In this document: piece after piece, positions 51,601 through 60,734 of the stretch
Position numbering within the stretch: position 1 is the stretch's first letter
How the letters are laid out: every line of letters starts with the position of its first letter
Source: Guillardia theta CCMP2712
Taxonomy: Eukaryota; Cryptophyceae; Pyrenomonadales; Geminigeraceae
Direction: 5' to 3'
DNA: 64,000 nucleotides
Assembly: GCF_000315625.1 (NCBI RefSeq)
Contig: NW_005434561.1
Span: 89,535-153,534, forward strand
Notes under the pieces: generated by a model
The model's database searches: none
The model's input: only the letters and a program-made list of their open reading frames with translations
What the model was told of the DNA's origin: nothing
Made by a program: the position numbers and the translations under genes

Positions 51601-54600
51601 CTTACGATAATGCCGGAACTGTTGATTTCAAGATTGAACCATTTCAACTCAATTTCAAGAACACAAAAGATGGCGATGTTACGATAACATTTGATAATTA
51701 CAATAGCAAAAATATCACTTTGCCCGATGGTATCAAGGGAGATAAGGGGGATACTGGGGCAACAGGGGCCACAGGAGCAACAGGGGCCACAGGACCACAA
51801 GGAGCCACTGGGGCAGCAGGCACAAATTGCCCGCAGATTATACTTCAAGATAGCTTTAATACTGAGCTTGTGAGGTTTGGAGATGCGAACGTATCAAGCA
51901 CAACCGTGATATTGCCAAAGCTATACAGCGATACAGACACAAGCAACTATCTATATAACAATGAATACATTCAACGGGCTGAGCTATTGGATACATCTAA
52001 TCTATTGTATGAGCAAATACCGTCATCCTTTGACTATAACACTCAGATAACAGGAGCTCCAACACTGGCAACTGTGGCCACAAGCGGCCTATACTCTGAC
52101 CTATCAGGGTATCAGTATGACCTTACGAACAATGCCTCAACTGATTTTAATTCTAAATCTGGCACTTGGACGGCAAACAGCACAAGCACAAGATGGTCCG
52201 CAACTTACCATATCGGAGATTTAGGATATATATACACAAACACTTATGGTTTGGATACATCAGCATCAGAGTACATCATATACGATGTGCCAGCTGGAAA
52301 ATCTCATATGTTTATAAACCATCTATGTTGGAATAATTGTGGGTATTTCGATGTGTATGGCCTGTATGGCAGCACTTGGTTATTCATCACAAGAATAAAT
52401 AATTATCACAAATATTCTGGTTATGTTGATCCAGAGTTTGATGGTGTCACTGTTGCCCAGATTGGGGGCGTAAATCGATTTACTCAAATAAAGATACAGG
52501 CACGCAAGGGCCGGATCCATCTTATGGGCATAGGATGGAGTGAGTTACAGAATGGGCCAACAACAGGAGCAGAAGGATGCGGGTTCATCCACTGGGACAA
52601 TGTGGTATCTGCTCCGGCATTCATAACCTCTACAGGTCAATACATTCAGAGTATCACGAGTGATTTTGTTAGAAGTGGCACAGAGCTACAACTCGCATCT
52701 GGTGTAAAGACACAATGGACCACATCTGGAACATCCATATATTACAACAGCGGAAACATTGGGATAAACCAGAGCGCACCATCTGAAAAACTCGACGTTG
52801 TAGGCAACATCAAATATTCTGGTTACGTATATAAAAATTCAAAATGGTTATCAACGCCTTATGCGTCATTGCCTGCTTGGATAAAGATTGGGACATACAA
52901 TAATCGCGCTTTCTCCAAATTTCAGATAAACATTGCAGGGGGTGGCAGGCACGACTTTATTGAGTTTGAGTTGTATATGAATTATGGCACCATATCTAAT
53001 CCAAAGGAACAACTTAAGGTGTTTTCTTCAACTGCTCACAGCAACAAATTTACAAGTATATTGATTGAGAATTACAACGCTTATTATTCTACTACAAGGA
53101 CAATATGGGTATATTACAATGGCACAGCATCAAATAACGCAGCATACGATGGTGCTATTGCTACAAGGGAGTGGATGAACCATTACAGCAGTAGTTTTTC
53201 ATTAACTGATATTGAGCTTACAACAACGAAACCAACAGGCACAGAGTTTTTGATAAATGACAATGAAGAGCTATGGATAGGCTTCGACTTCAACTTTACT
53301 GGGACACTGACAGGCGGTACAGTGCCAGCTGCGAGAGTGACAGGACTTGGGACCGTAGCCACTACAAACGATTACAATGACCTTGATAATCTCCCTGATA
53401 TCATAAACAGTCAATGGGCAACATCTGGAACATCTATATATTACAACAGCGGAAACGTTGGGATTGGGACGACTAATCCATCTCACAAGCTCGATGTTGT
53501 TGGTGATATAAATAGCACCTCCCACATGACATGCGGAGGGGTCCTTACATCACTCGGAGGATGTAAGCTGTCCATACAAGATAGTCAAGATGGAGGCACA
53601 GGAAGGGGAATATATATGTGGAATGATACGGATACAAACTGGGCAATTTATATGGGACAGTCTGGGGCATCTAAGGCGATTAATGGCGGCACGGCAGTGG
53701 CAGGGAACGACTTCACATCACACGCTATCAGATTTAGGGTGGCTGATGGTGCTACAACAGGTTTTATATTTGAAAACCATAATAACGAACTCTTAGCATC
53801 TTTGAGGGGGTCAGATGGTAACTTCTATGTGAAAGGTATAGTAACAGCAGCTGGATTTAGTGGGATAACGGAGGCAAATGTTCCAAATCTAAACGCTAGT
53901 AAGATAACAGCGGGGACATTGAATAAAGACAGGCTCCCTTCTAGTATTGGAGATAGTACAGACTCTAGGGGAAAATTTACAATTAATTTAACGAGCACAG
54001 CAACATACGCCGCAAACGCAGATATTGGAGATGGCAATAGATGTCTTACTGTACAAAATCCGACAACCTCTACAACAAATGGGCTTTATACAGCACTTCA
54101 TTTACAAGTAGGCCCAACTACCACAGCCCGCGCAATGTGTGACATCAAATATATCAGGAACAATGGGAAAGAAGGCAAATTATGCTTTACCATTACAGAT
54201 ACAAGCGGTAACCGTAAAGACATTATGACGATGATAGGAGGAGGAACAACTACCATAAACGGAGATTTATCATTTACTGGAAGTCTGACGGGGGGTACTG
54301 TACCAGTAGCACGGATAACAGGCTTAGGAACCGTAGCCACTACAAACGATTACAATGACCTTGATAATCTCCCTGATATCATAAACAGCCAATGGACCAC
54401 AAGCGGGACATCATTATATTACAATACTGGTAATGTCGGGATAAACAAGGCATCACCATCTTATACACTGGATGTTGGCGGTGTGATTAGAACAAACAAT
54501 AAGATAGCTGTCGTAAATGATGCGTTATGGGACCATTTACAGTTATGGCACAATGGCTCAACAGGTTACCTTGACTTTGGGGGTGCTGAGAGTGGATTTA

Positions 54601-56453
54601 AGATAAGATTGAACACTAGCGGCTCCACATTTCCAGCGTCTTCATATTCTGATGCTATCTCTTGCGATGGCAGTCGGAACATAACATTGAGTGGTGCTAA
54701 TTTGGCAATTAGTAACAAGCATGCGTTCAGAGGCAATGATAGTTGGTTAAGGCTTAACCAAGATGGAGCATTCACAAGCGGCACATACACGCCAAATAAG
54801 TTTAGGTGTGACGGGGGGATATTCTTAAACGGTGATACCTGTCGTTTGGAGTATCCAACTGGTGAATATGGTAGCTGTCAAATAACAGGCAGCGGTAATA
54901 ACAATTGGGAGGGCTATTCAATCGATGGGCGGGTTGTGTTCATGGCTGATGGCGGGAGTTCATGGGGGTTATACAACGACGTAAATAACCATTGGATGAT
55001 ATATGGACTTTTGAACAACTATGTAGAGTTGCGATATGCCAACACGACAAGGTTTCAAACAACAAGCGACGGCGCGAGTGTGTCAGGCAATCTCTCAACT
55101 AGTGGCAACCTTTCAGTTGGCGGGACAATTTCAGGAACTGGTGTGAGCCGTTTGTTTAACTTAATGGGAAACAATCACGGAAGTTACACAGACTTTAACG
55201 CTATCCCTGATTTTGGAAATTGGTTTATTACTAGCACAACAAACGGACCCAGTGTCAATGGGGCTAATCAATATTATAGTTGGAACATAGGACTTGGAGC
55301 AAATTACCCTTGGAGCGGCGCGGGTTCATATGGTGCTCAGTTTGCTTTGCCTAGAGGGAATGTCAGTTTTAACAATCCTTATTTGTGTGTGAGATACAAG
55401 GAGAATAATTCTCTGTCAGGTTGGAAGAGAATAAGCGCAGGATATGCCGATACAGCTGGCTCATCAAGTGGCAATTTTACAGTAAATGGAAGCGTTTTTA
55501 TTTCAGGGACTGAAATCTTACAAAGCGATAGCAGTTGGACAAGGCTCTATGGTAGGGCTAATGGTTGTGCTATATATAAGGGAATTTCTATGGCTGACCA
55601 AGGATATCTCAATGTTGGGAGCTGGGAAAGAATACCGGATAACACTGTTAAATGCGTAACCCTGAATACTGACCGTATAAATATACCTAGAGCAAGTGGT
55701 CCATACAATGACGATGGACGCTGGAAGATTTATATGCTTGGCGGTAGTACTCCTTGGGGAGGAGTGTCAGCGCAGTACGACCTTATGTTTCAGTATGGAA
55801 CATCAGATAATTATGGCGAACAATGGCTGAGGCACAACGACGATGGGAACGACGACCTCGATTTCACCGGCTCGCATAGGTGTATAGCTGAAACATCGAA
55901 CCTGCTAGATGATATAACATCAAACATTGATTACTATCAGGGCATGCTTGTTAGCACTACAGGATATTATCAAGACCTCAACAGAATTGATAATGAGTTT
56001 AGTTCAAACATAAGGATTGACAGCTCTCTACCAGTCATAAAGATGACTGATTTAGCTATGGACAAGGCCGTTTATGGGGTTATATCAAACGTTGAAGAGG
56101 GAGATAAGAGAGTTTATAAGACCGGCAATTGGCATTATGCCTATAAGAAGCTAGATGGCAACCGGTTGATGATTAACGCAGTGGGCGAGGGTGCGATATG
56201 GGTGACGAATTATAACAACATTCAAAAAATAGACAATGGCGATTATCTGTGCTCATCCCCTATAAGAGGGTATAGTATGGTCCAGAGCGATGACCTTCTA
56301 CACAGTTACACGGTAGCGAAGACTAGCTGCCCAGTTGATTTTATTGATGAGAATTCAGACTGGTATTATAAGAACTTTAAGCATCGATATGAGACCTATG
56401 AGGGCAATGAGTATATATGTGTGTTCATTGGTTGTACATATCACTCAGGTTAA
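48630..56453 (+). CDS. Giant composite fibre protein (2,607 aa)
   Basis: One uninterrupted frame from ATG 48630. Residues 1-130 are a coiled coil (LYRLNQLEARLNNYL); about 150-215 are hydrophobic with GGLAIGTGFIGGLI and INVLRMAVGIIIGVL. Nucleotides 49647-49919 are seven 13-aa repeats (YYTSNEVNDILGS), and 50353-50514 two 27-aa repeats (GNIYGSNIRLSNDI...). About residues 690-905 look like a LamG/concanavalin-type domain (DWNHYAVSLTKDSFKCYLNG). At about 51,730 is a short collagen-like run (GDKGDTGATGATGATG). Repeated phage-fibre units follow (GLGTVATTNDYNDLDNLPDI; NVGIGTTNPSHKLDVVGDI) near 52,720, 53,320 and 54,300. The last 130 residues resemble intramolecular-chaperone ends of viral fibres (NRLMINAVGEGAIWV, NGDYLCSSPIRGYSM as pieces). 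Likely a trimeric virion fibre for host attachment; this is inference from architecture. Confidence 0.85.
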   Translation: MSWVASLGVDRVENEIEDLLYRLNQLEARLNNYLLINDLPSYDTQFQTIDSDISINRGAINQLLDLINIEGTSNTVLYSSNQDLIILDYSSNTDIYNIHLRKQDGSYVLLQDVIDTINLNIEDIENLTQNVEDISNGQTTQALQDVGSTLNDGVDILSGFGDIVKGGLAIGTGFIGGLISSATSTSKADGLFILSWINVLRMAVGIIIGVLEREVLNTMKQDKVIRIYSRTQDGNKLNFIEGEAYIYSNIYKTITIDGQEQQVLDTRNIIFQGEEVLTLGQELDVNELDLYVFNSNADSGLAPYRTILKGETLFLDRVYFNNNTFYSSYDTSNYLVTNGYITSNEVVDILGSYYTSNEVNNILGSYYTSNEVNNILGSYYTSNEVDDILRSYYTSNEVNDILGSYYTSNEVDDILRSYYTSNEVDELFLQYEASNAILTSNYIYQQSIGTLSGLLQDVDYTAVGYPFWNDSGQWEILPNYWIENSGRMILYANSANELMIDTTSTNLLKIGHVINDATTVSLESRGNAQVVIDSNDNSTTATFKILNNSSTNSSYLFRVNEDGDTDISRDCYVTGNIYGSNIRLSNDISANTGTIDTAYVNGNIYGSNIRLSNDISANTGTIDTAYVNGNLYTSNIEVSNSLKLSDKVAIDTNRIDIKYPYSNYLKGDVFLGPSKSTEVINELNTSYTNIQFFGTIYDTFTVSSFYRMNCDSSQKIILDDLVFGQYINLAWWFRFDNFDENDGGNTEYRLFQIKYRKKSLDPLYNLDPYYDGTELYYNVFRTPAGVLYELQIIVKIVYIDTTHNRVENWYSFVINNTLDVSAGKFQDWNHYAVSLTKDSFKCYLNGDIVYNNTNPPTTDWLQLYPPVLSDYNVRCYFLLDGRYSLDRGIAGILFNATNGVWSDADVKAIYGGSIENLKTHIEGGLYVDYMMCETMLYKGAYININNQSVSTTDTVTVSNSVKRSLTINGSAAKTNITDLYDANDSIGVLRTYDNAGTVDFKIEPFQLNFKNTKDGDVTITFDNYNSKNITLPDGIKGDKGDTGATGATGATGATGPQGATGAAGTNCPQIILQDSFNTELVRFGDANVSSTTVILPKLYSDTDTSNYLYNNEYIQRAELLDTSNLLYEQIPSSFDYNTQITGAPTLATVATSGLYSDLSGYQYDLTNNASTDFNSKSGTWTANSTSTRWSATYHIGDLGYIYTNTYGLDTSASEYIIYDVPAGKSHMFINHLCWNNCGYFDVYGLYGSTWLFITRINNYHKYSGYVDPEFDGVTVAQIGGVNRFTQIKIQARKGRIHLMGIGWSELQNGPTTGAEGCGFIHWDNVVSAPAFITSTGQYIQSITSDFVRSGTELQLASGVKTQWTTSGTSIYYNSGNIGINQSAPSEKLDVVGNIKYSGYVYKNSKWLSTPYASLPAWIKIGTYNNRAFSKFQINIAGGGRHDFIEFELYMNYGTISNPKEQLKVFSSTAHSNKFTSILIENYNAYYSTTRTIWVYYNGTASNNAAYDGAIATREWMNHYSSSFSLTDIELTTTKPTGTEFLINDNEELWIGFDFNFTGTLTGGTVPAARVTGLGTVATTNDYNDLDNLPDIINSQWATSGTSIYYNSGNVGIGTTNPSHKLDVVGDINSTSHMTCGGVLTSLGGCKLSIQDSQDGGTGRGIYMWNDTDTNWAIYMGQSGASKAINGGTAVAGNDFTSHAIRFRVADGATTGFIFENHNNELLASLRGSDGNFYVKGIVTAAGFSGITEANVPNLNASKITAGTLNKDRLPSSIGDSTDSRGKFTINLTSTATYAANADIGDGNRCLTVQNPTTSTTNGLYTALHLQVGPTTTARAMCDIKYIRNNGKEGKLCFTITDTSGNRKDIMTMIGGGTTTINGDLSFTGSLTGGTVPVARITGLGTVATTNDYNDLDNLPDIINSQWTTSGTSLYYNTGNVGINKASPSYTLDVGGVIRTNNKIAVVNDALWDHLQLWHNGSTGYLDFGGAESGFKIRLNTSGSTFPASSYSDAISCDGSRNITLSGANLAISNKHAFRGNDSWLRLNQDGAFTSGTYTPNKFRCDGGIFLNGDTCRLEYPTGEYGSCQITGSGNNNWEGYSIDGRVVFMADGGSSWGLYNDVNNHWMIYGLLNNYVELRYANTTRFQTTSDGASVSGNLSTSGNLSVGGTISGTGVSRLFNLMGNNHGSYTDFNAIPDFGNWFITSTTNGPSVNGANQYYSWNIGLGANYPWSGAGSYGAQFALPRGNVSFNNPYLCVRYKENNSLSGWKRISAGYADTAGSSSGNFTVNGSVFISGTEILQSDSSWTRLYGRANGCAIYKGISMADQGYLNVGSWERIPDNTVKCVTLNTDRINIPRASGPYNDDGRWKIYMLGGSTPWGGVSAQYDLMFQYGTSDNYGEQWLRHNDDGNDDLDFTGSHRCIAETSNLLDDITSNIDYYQGMLVSTTGYYQDLNRIDNEFSSNIRIDSSLPVIKMTDLAMDKAVYGVISNVEEGDKRVYKTGNWHYAYKKLDGNRLMINAVGEGAIWVTNYNNIQKIDNGDYLCSSPIRGYSMVQSDDLLHSYTVAKTSCPVDFIDENSDWYYKNFKHRYETYEGNEYICVFIGCTYHSG

Positions 56454-56466
56454 AATAATAATATAG

Positions 56467-56494
56467 CTGGGGGTTGCGCCCCCCAACGGCGCTG
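56467..56494 (-). repeat. GC-rich hairpin element (copy 2, inverted)
   Basis: Reads ctgggggttgcgcccccc then aacggcgctg on the + strand, the reverse complement of the palindrome at 48314 and 60751. It lies 13 bp after the fibre stop codon and before a smaller hairpin (aagctttt/aaaagctt, 56505-56523). Here it could act as a transcript 3'-end signal. Confidence 0.8.
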
Positions 56495-56537
56495 TTTTTT
56501 GGTTAAGCTTTTTTTAAAAGCTTACATCTTTATAAAG

Positions 56538-57302
56538 ATGACCGTAAAAGTCAGGAATAAGAGGAGCGGAGTGTCTGTGGAGGTTAATATCAAGAACGAG
56601 AACAATCAAGAAAGCAAGAACAAGTATGTCCCACACATCCCATCGTGGCAGGATGAGGGCCAAGCACCACCCCCCCAGACACACATCCAGCATGTCATCC
56701 CATATTTCAATAAGAATTTTTCATTTGAACCTCAGTATAACAGCAAGAAATACGCAGACAGCACTAACCCAATGATTCCAGATGGCAATAGCGAGATACC
56801 GCAATATATAGCAGCACCCAAACCAGCATCAGAAGAACCAGCACCACCAGCACCACCAGCATCTGGAGCAGCAGGAGCAGCAGGAGCAGCAGGAGCAGCA
56901 CCACCAGAAGAACCAGCACCACCAGCACCACCAGCATCTGGAGCAGCAGGAGCAGCAGGAGCAGCAGGAGCAGCAGGAGCAGCAGGAGCAGCAGGAGCAG
57001 CACCTGAACAGGAACTTATTGAGCCGCTGGACTATTGGCCGCCGTCACTCGTCACTCGTTTTAATGAATCTTCACGACGAACGCAACAAAGGATGATTGA
57101 GACCAGCAATGAAAGATATAGAACACTCTCTAGGTCGTTATCAACTGGCGATAATCTTCTCAGCGCCAGGGCTATCACCGATAGTGGGCTATGGGCTATT
57201 ATCCAGGAAATGCTCGACACAGAGTCTATCCCAAGCTCAGAGGCTGAACAGCATTATTCAACTCTCTTGAACAGAAGATTGAGAAGGAGGAATGAGATTT
57301 AG
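56538..57302 (+). CDS. Gly-Ala / Pro-Ala repeat virion protein
   Basis: ATG 56538 gives 254 residues; the frame extends upstream only to a TTG at 56499. The N-terminus is basic (MTVKVRNKRSGVSVEVNIKN). The centre holds two copies of EEPAPPAPPASGAAGAAGAA, the second with a longer GAA run, so a Pro-rich spacer followed by a Gly-X-Y collagen-like stretch. The C-terminal 90 residues are charged and helical (RTQQRMIETSNERYRTLSRS) and end RRLRRRNEI. It lies between the fibre and the major capsid gene, so a virion role such as a vertex or spacer protein is plausible (inference). The slippage-prone (agcaggagc)n DNA suggests its length varies between relatives. Confidence 0.65.
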   Translation: MTVKVRNKRSGVSVEVNIKNENNQESKNKYVPHIPSWQDEGQAPPPQTHIQHVIPYFNKNFSFEPQYNSKKYADSTNPMIPDGNSEIPQYIAAPKPASEEPAPPAPPASGAAGAAGAAGAAPPEEPAPPAPPASGAAGAAGAAGAAGAAGAAGAAPEQELIEPLDYWPPSLVTRFNESSRRTQQRMIETSNERYRTLSRSLSTGDNLLSARAITDSGLWAIIQEMLDTESIPSSEAEQHYSTLLNRRLRRRNEI

Positions 57303-57352
57303 GCTGTTGATTCTGGAATCAAATTTTTTTTTTTGTGAAGCTATCTTAAAAG

Positions 57353-58804
57353 ATGGCCGAATCGAGTTCCCAGTACCTACCCACAAACCTCAGATGGAGG
57401 ATTTCGAGCCTTCAAAATATGTCGAAGGTCAAAATCCAGGTCATCCCTCAGACGCCTTCCACTGTGAAGCCAGGGCAGAAGCTACAGGTGACATTGCCTT
57501 ATAGCTCGTTGCTTGACCTGAGTACGTTTTCGATGGAATTTACAGGGGAGACCGTGGATGGGGTTCTTGGCAAGACCGGGGGCTCTTACTACAATACCCT
57601 CCGCTTTCCTAGGAATACCTTCTCGCTGATTGACAGCCTTATGATTAAGTTCAATAATGTTGTGGTTCAAAATATTACCGATTATAATGTCGTTCAAAAC
57701 ATACTATTCGATATCGTCTCGAACAACCAGGACGCAGACGGTCGTATGAATTGCTCTATGTTGAACAACGACCCAAGCGTAAAAGTAGCCGGCGATTATC
57801 GATACATTGGCTGTGGGCCAATCAGCACTACCCTCGTCGATGGCACCACTGCTCTGGACGCATCGGACGATATCTGTAAGGACAGGGCCAACTACTATAT
57901 TAAGAACTGGCTGGGCATCCTCCAGCAGGGCAACGTGAATATTATCGACACAAGTCTGGTCGGGACTATCCAGATTACCATTGGATTTGCCTCAGCGGCT
58001 GTGTTGGCTAAGAGCTACCCCAACGCTACAGATGAAACCACATACCCAAGCCCTGACTACACCCTGAGCGACATCAAGTTCAATATGACTAAAATCAATA
58101 TGCCGTCGTGGTGGTATGAGGGCATGAGAACTCAGCTAATGAACGGGACAACCTATTCATTGTATTTCCCGCATTACAATGTCTTCACGGGCCAGTCGAA
58201 CCCGAGCAAGAGTCAGACCACTAGATTTACCATCGCTTCAGACAGTCTGGATTACGTTCTCGGAACTTTTATCCCAAGTGACTACACCGACACTACCAAA
58301 CTCAAGACCTTCGGCGATTCGACTAATAATAAAGACAAAACCATCGATGCTGTCATATCGGGAGGCAAAGGTTCTTCTCAGAATCAGAGCCGATATTTCC
58401 GGCGAAACGGTGACAATTTGCTGAGCTCTCAATGGACGCTTGGCAGTGAGAAGTTGCCCCAGGTCCCGAATACCCTCACGGGCTGTGTCCAGTCTGTGGT
58501 GGAGGCGTTCAACCTCCACCAATCAGCAGACGGCGGATTTTATAAGGGCTGTACTGACATTGAGATGTTTTCAACATTTTTCTTTGCCGATATTTTGAGT
58601 CTCCAACACGTCGGAGATACGAGCGGAATTATGCTGGTTTCGGGCCTAGACACAAGGCAGCTCCCAATAATCGTCGAATGGTCCACAAGAGATGTTGGAA
58701 CAACTACTTATTCGACTTCAAGTCAATATTGGACACCATTCATCATCGCCGCAGAGACCCGCAAATGCGATATCAGTGCCGGAAACAGTGTGAGCATCAA
58801 TTAA
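57353..58804 (+). CDS. Major capsid protein, double jelly-roll (PLV type)
   Basis: 483 residues from ATG 57353. The N-terminal part KVKIQVIPQTPSTVKPGQKL then VTLPYSSLLDLSTFSM matches the start of PLV major capsid proteins: strands followed by a 'LDLSTFSM' helix-strand junction. Two beta-rich halves can be seen (about residues 30-230 and 240-480), with FSLIDSLMIKFNNVVVQNI opening the first and PSWWYEGMRTQLMNGTTYSL near the start of the second. The length is in the usual PLV range. It should form trimeric hexon-like capsomers. A T-run and ctatcttaaaag precede the ATG; similar short AT-rich leaders ending in aaaag occur at several other genes of the element. The codons are intact throughout, so the capsid gene looks functional. 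Confidence 0.8.
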   Translation: MAESSSQYLPTNLRWRISSLQNMSKVKIQVIPQTPSTVKPGQKLQVTLPYSSLLDLSTFSMEFTGETVDGVLGKTGGSYYNTLRFPRNTFSLIDSLMIKFNNVVVQNITDYNVVQNILFDIVSNNQDADGRMNCSMLNNDPSVKVAGDYRYIGCGPISTTLVDGTTALDASDDICKDRANYYIKNWLGILQQGNVNIIDTSLVGTIQITIGFASAAVLAKSYPNATDETTYPSPDYTLSDIKFNMTKINMPSWWYEGMRTQLMNGTTYSLYFPHYNVFTGQSNPSKSQTTRFTIASDSLDYVLGTFIPSDYTDTTKLKTFGDSTNNKDKTIDAVISGGKGSSQNQSRYFRRNGDNLLSSQWTLGSEKLPQVPNTLTGCVQSVVEAFNLHQSADGGFYKGCTDIEMFSTFFFADILSLQHVGDTSGIMLVSGLDTRQLPIIVEWSTRDVGTTTYSTSSQYWTPFIIAAETRKCDISAGNSVSIN

Positions 58805-58833
58805 ACTAAAAATATACACTGATAGTAAAGAAC

Positions 58834-59175
58834 ATGTTTTTGCCACCGACCACAGTCAAAGCCGGCATCAATAGGCATTTGAGCTTCCAGCAAATCGACA
58901 AGGATACCGACCACCATAAATGCTACAATCCAATTAAGCCAAATGACGATACTTATAAGCTCCCATATCCAACGTCGAGCATCTACTATTTACAACACGA
59001 GACGGCTTTCAAGCCTGATATTTACAACTCAAAGAGCTCATATGAGCCTCTTAATCATGATGACTGGTATCCAATGTATGCGGACAAGCTGCCAGATAGA
59101 AGGATGAACGTGATGTACCAGATGACGCCTATCTCTGAGATACCAAGGATGCCCATCAAGGTACATCGGCCATAA
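58834..59175 (+). CDS. Small virion-type protein of unknown function (113 aa)
   Basis: ATG 58834, only 29 bp after the capsid gene. Rich in Tyr, Pro, His and Asp (PPTTVKAGINRHLSFQQIDK; YPTSSIYYLQHETAFKPDIY), with few hydrophobic runs, so it is an extended rather than compact protein. Its position between capsid and ATPase genes points to a virion or assembly factor, for example a capsid cement or peripentonal peptide. No family recognised. Confidence 0.6.
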   Translation: MFLPPTTVKAGINRHLSFQQIDKDTDHHKCYNPIKPNDDTYKLPYPTSSIYYLQHETAFKPDIYNSKSSYEPLNHDDWYPMYADKLPDRRMNVMYQMTPISEIPRMPIKVHRP

Positions 59176-59209
59176 TTCAGTGTTTTTATTTTCTTATTCT
59201 TCTTGTAAA

Positions 59210-59767
59210 ATGGGAAGAAAGCCTAAGGTACAGGTTGAAGAATCAGATGTTGAACAACCGGCGAAGGTTGTCAAACCAAAAAAGGAGTGCTCACCCGAGC
59301 TGCTCGAACGACTAGCACAGATGAGAATCAAGGCAGAGGAAGCACGCAAGGCCAAGGCTAAGCTGAACGCAAAAAGCAAAGTTAATAAGATGATTAAGAT
59401 GGAGGCCTTAAAGCAGGACGCCCAAGAGTTCGACAGGATTGTTGAGAGGGTCACAAAGCCAGAGGTAAAGTCGGAGCCAGAAGTCCCTAAACCAGCTCCC
59501 GAGCCAGTCCCCGAACCAGCCCCTAAGGCCGCGCCTAAGAAAAAGATAAAAAAAATCATATATGAGGAGGATGATGACAGCGATGAGTATGAGGAGGTGG
59601 TGGTCAGGAGAAGACGTGACAGAGCCCCCAGAGTGGCAACCCATTATGACGACGAAAGAGAGATTGGAGCACTAGCAAAGCAGGCAGTTAATCAACAGCT
59701 AAGGCAAAGGGTGAATCAGGAGCGCGCTAAGTATATAAGTAACCTGTTGGCTCCTGAATATTACTAA
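59210..59767 (+). CDS. Basic/acidic charged protein with Pro-Glu spacer (185 aa)
   Basis: ATG 59210 (MGRKPKVQVEESDVEQPAKV). Three parts: a basic helical N-half (EEARKAKAKLNAKSKVNKMI), a PEPVPEPAPKAAPKK spacer, and an acidic patch (YEEDDDSDEYEE) followed by RRRRDRAPR and a helical end. The strong charge separation suggests a nucleic-acid-binding or scaffolding protein packaged with the genome, analogous to core proteins of adenovirus-like viruses (inference only). The frame is open upstream to 59180, but the first ATG is 59210. Confidence 0.6.
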   Translation: MGRKPKVQVEESDVEQPAKVVKPKKECSPELLERLAQMRIKAEEARKAKAKLNAKSKVNKMIKMEALKQDAQEFDRIVERVTKPEVKSEPEVPKPAPEPVPEPAPKAAPKKKIKKIIYEEDDDSDEYEEVVVRRRRDRAPRVATHYDDEREIGALAKQAVNQQLRQRVNQERAKYISNLLAPEYY

Positions 59768-59798
59768 TATCAAGTTATAATAAATTGACAGTCAAAAA

Positions 59799-60716
59799 AT
59801 GGAGGTACAAGAGCACCAGATAGATGGTATGAACAATAAGCCTAAGCCATATCGGAAGGCCAAGTTCCCAGAGAGCGACAACATATATCTTCCCAAAGTG
59901 TTCTTCTCAATGCTCAGCGTAGCCCAGAAGAACAGCGGAAAGACCTTCAACATTTGTAAGCTGTTCCATCACTTTGAAAAATGGCCACTTAAAGACCCAG
60001 AGGATGGCGAGATAGTGCCTATTCGTGTCGTATGGTTCAGCCCAACCACCACATCGGCAAACAATAGCATTCTCGAAACCTTGTCACAGCTCGATAGAGA
60101 GAATGATATCGTTGATGAGTATGAGGACCACAAGCTCCAAGAGAGGATTGATGAGGTTGAGACCATTCGCCAGGAGGTCCAAGAATACCAGGAGTACTTA
60201 AGGGCATATAAGAAATGGATGAAGGTGGGAGAGAATAAACTGGATTTCGATGACCTCTTGACGCTTGAAAAACACAACTTTGAGCATCCTAAGGATGTTT
60301 TCGGAGATATGAAGTACAAGAAGGTCCCTTGTACCGTTTTTGTGTTTGACGACCTGGCTGGGACGAAGGCCTTTAAGAATGGCAGGAGCGTGTTGAACAA
60401 GTTCTTGATTGCCCATCGTCATACGAGCGGGGGAATCAATGTCATCTTCACAACACAGAACATGAGGAGCATACCCCCGATTCTAAGGCGAAATATGGAT
60501 ATATATGTAATGTTCAAGAATATGAACAAGAAGCACGTCGTTGAAACATTATATGAGGAGGTCAGCGGGTTGCTGAAGCTCGAAGAGTTCGAAGCATTAT
60601 ATGAACATTGTATGAGTCAGGAATACGGATGTCTCATAGTCGATAACCACCCTCGGTGTGTTAAGAGTGCTCGATTTAAGAATGGGTGGGATAAGGTCCT
60701 TGAGATAAAAAAATAA
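59799..60716 (+). CDS. Genome-packaging ATPase (FtsK/HerA superfamily)
   Basis: 305 residues from ATG 59799. The Walker A region is SVAQKNSGKTFNICKLF, with GKT preceded by Ala instead of the usual first Gly. Walker B is CTVFVFDDLAG, with the DD pair. A downstream VIFTTQNMRSIPPILRRNMD corresponds to the sensor/arginine-finger region. The family powers DNA entry into the capsids of adenovirus-like and NCLDV-like viruses, and with the MCP and penton it defines the PLV/polinton morphogenesis module. An unusual coiled insertion, EDHKLQERIDEVETIRQEVQ then EYQEYLRAYKKW, lies between the two Walker motifs. Confidence 0.85.
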   Translation: MEVQEHQIDGMNNKPKPYRKAKFPESDNIYLPKVFFSMLSVAQKNSGKTFNICKLFHHFEKWPLKDPEDGEIVPIRVVWFSPTTTSANNSILETLSQLDRENDIVDEYEDHKLQERIDEVETIRQEVQEYQEYLRAYKKWMKVGENKLDFDDLLTLEKHNFEHPKDVFGDMKYKKVPCTVFVFDDLAGTKAFKNGRSVLNKFLIAHRHTSGGINVIFTTQNMRSIPPILRRNMDIYVMFKNMNKKHVVETLYEEVSGLLKLEEFEALYEHCMSQEYGCLIVDNHPRCVKSARFKNGWDKVLEIKK

Positions 60717-60734
60717 TGTTGCTATTTGGTAGCA

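Noticed and set aside
56499-56537. TTG start for the Gly-Ala repeat protein
   Set aside because: A proper ATG follows at 56538 after an AT-rich leader; the upstream codons overlap a hairpin (56505-56523).
56764-57003. Minus-strand poly-Leu frame opposite the Gly-Ala repeat gene
   Set aside because: Antisense artefact of (agcagg)n; the + strand frame has proper flanking domains.
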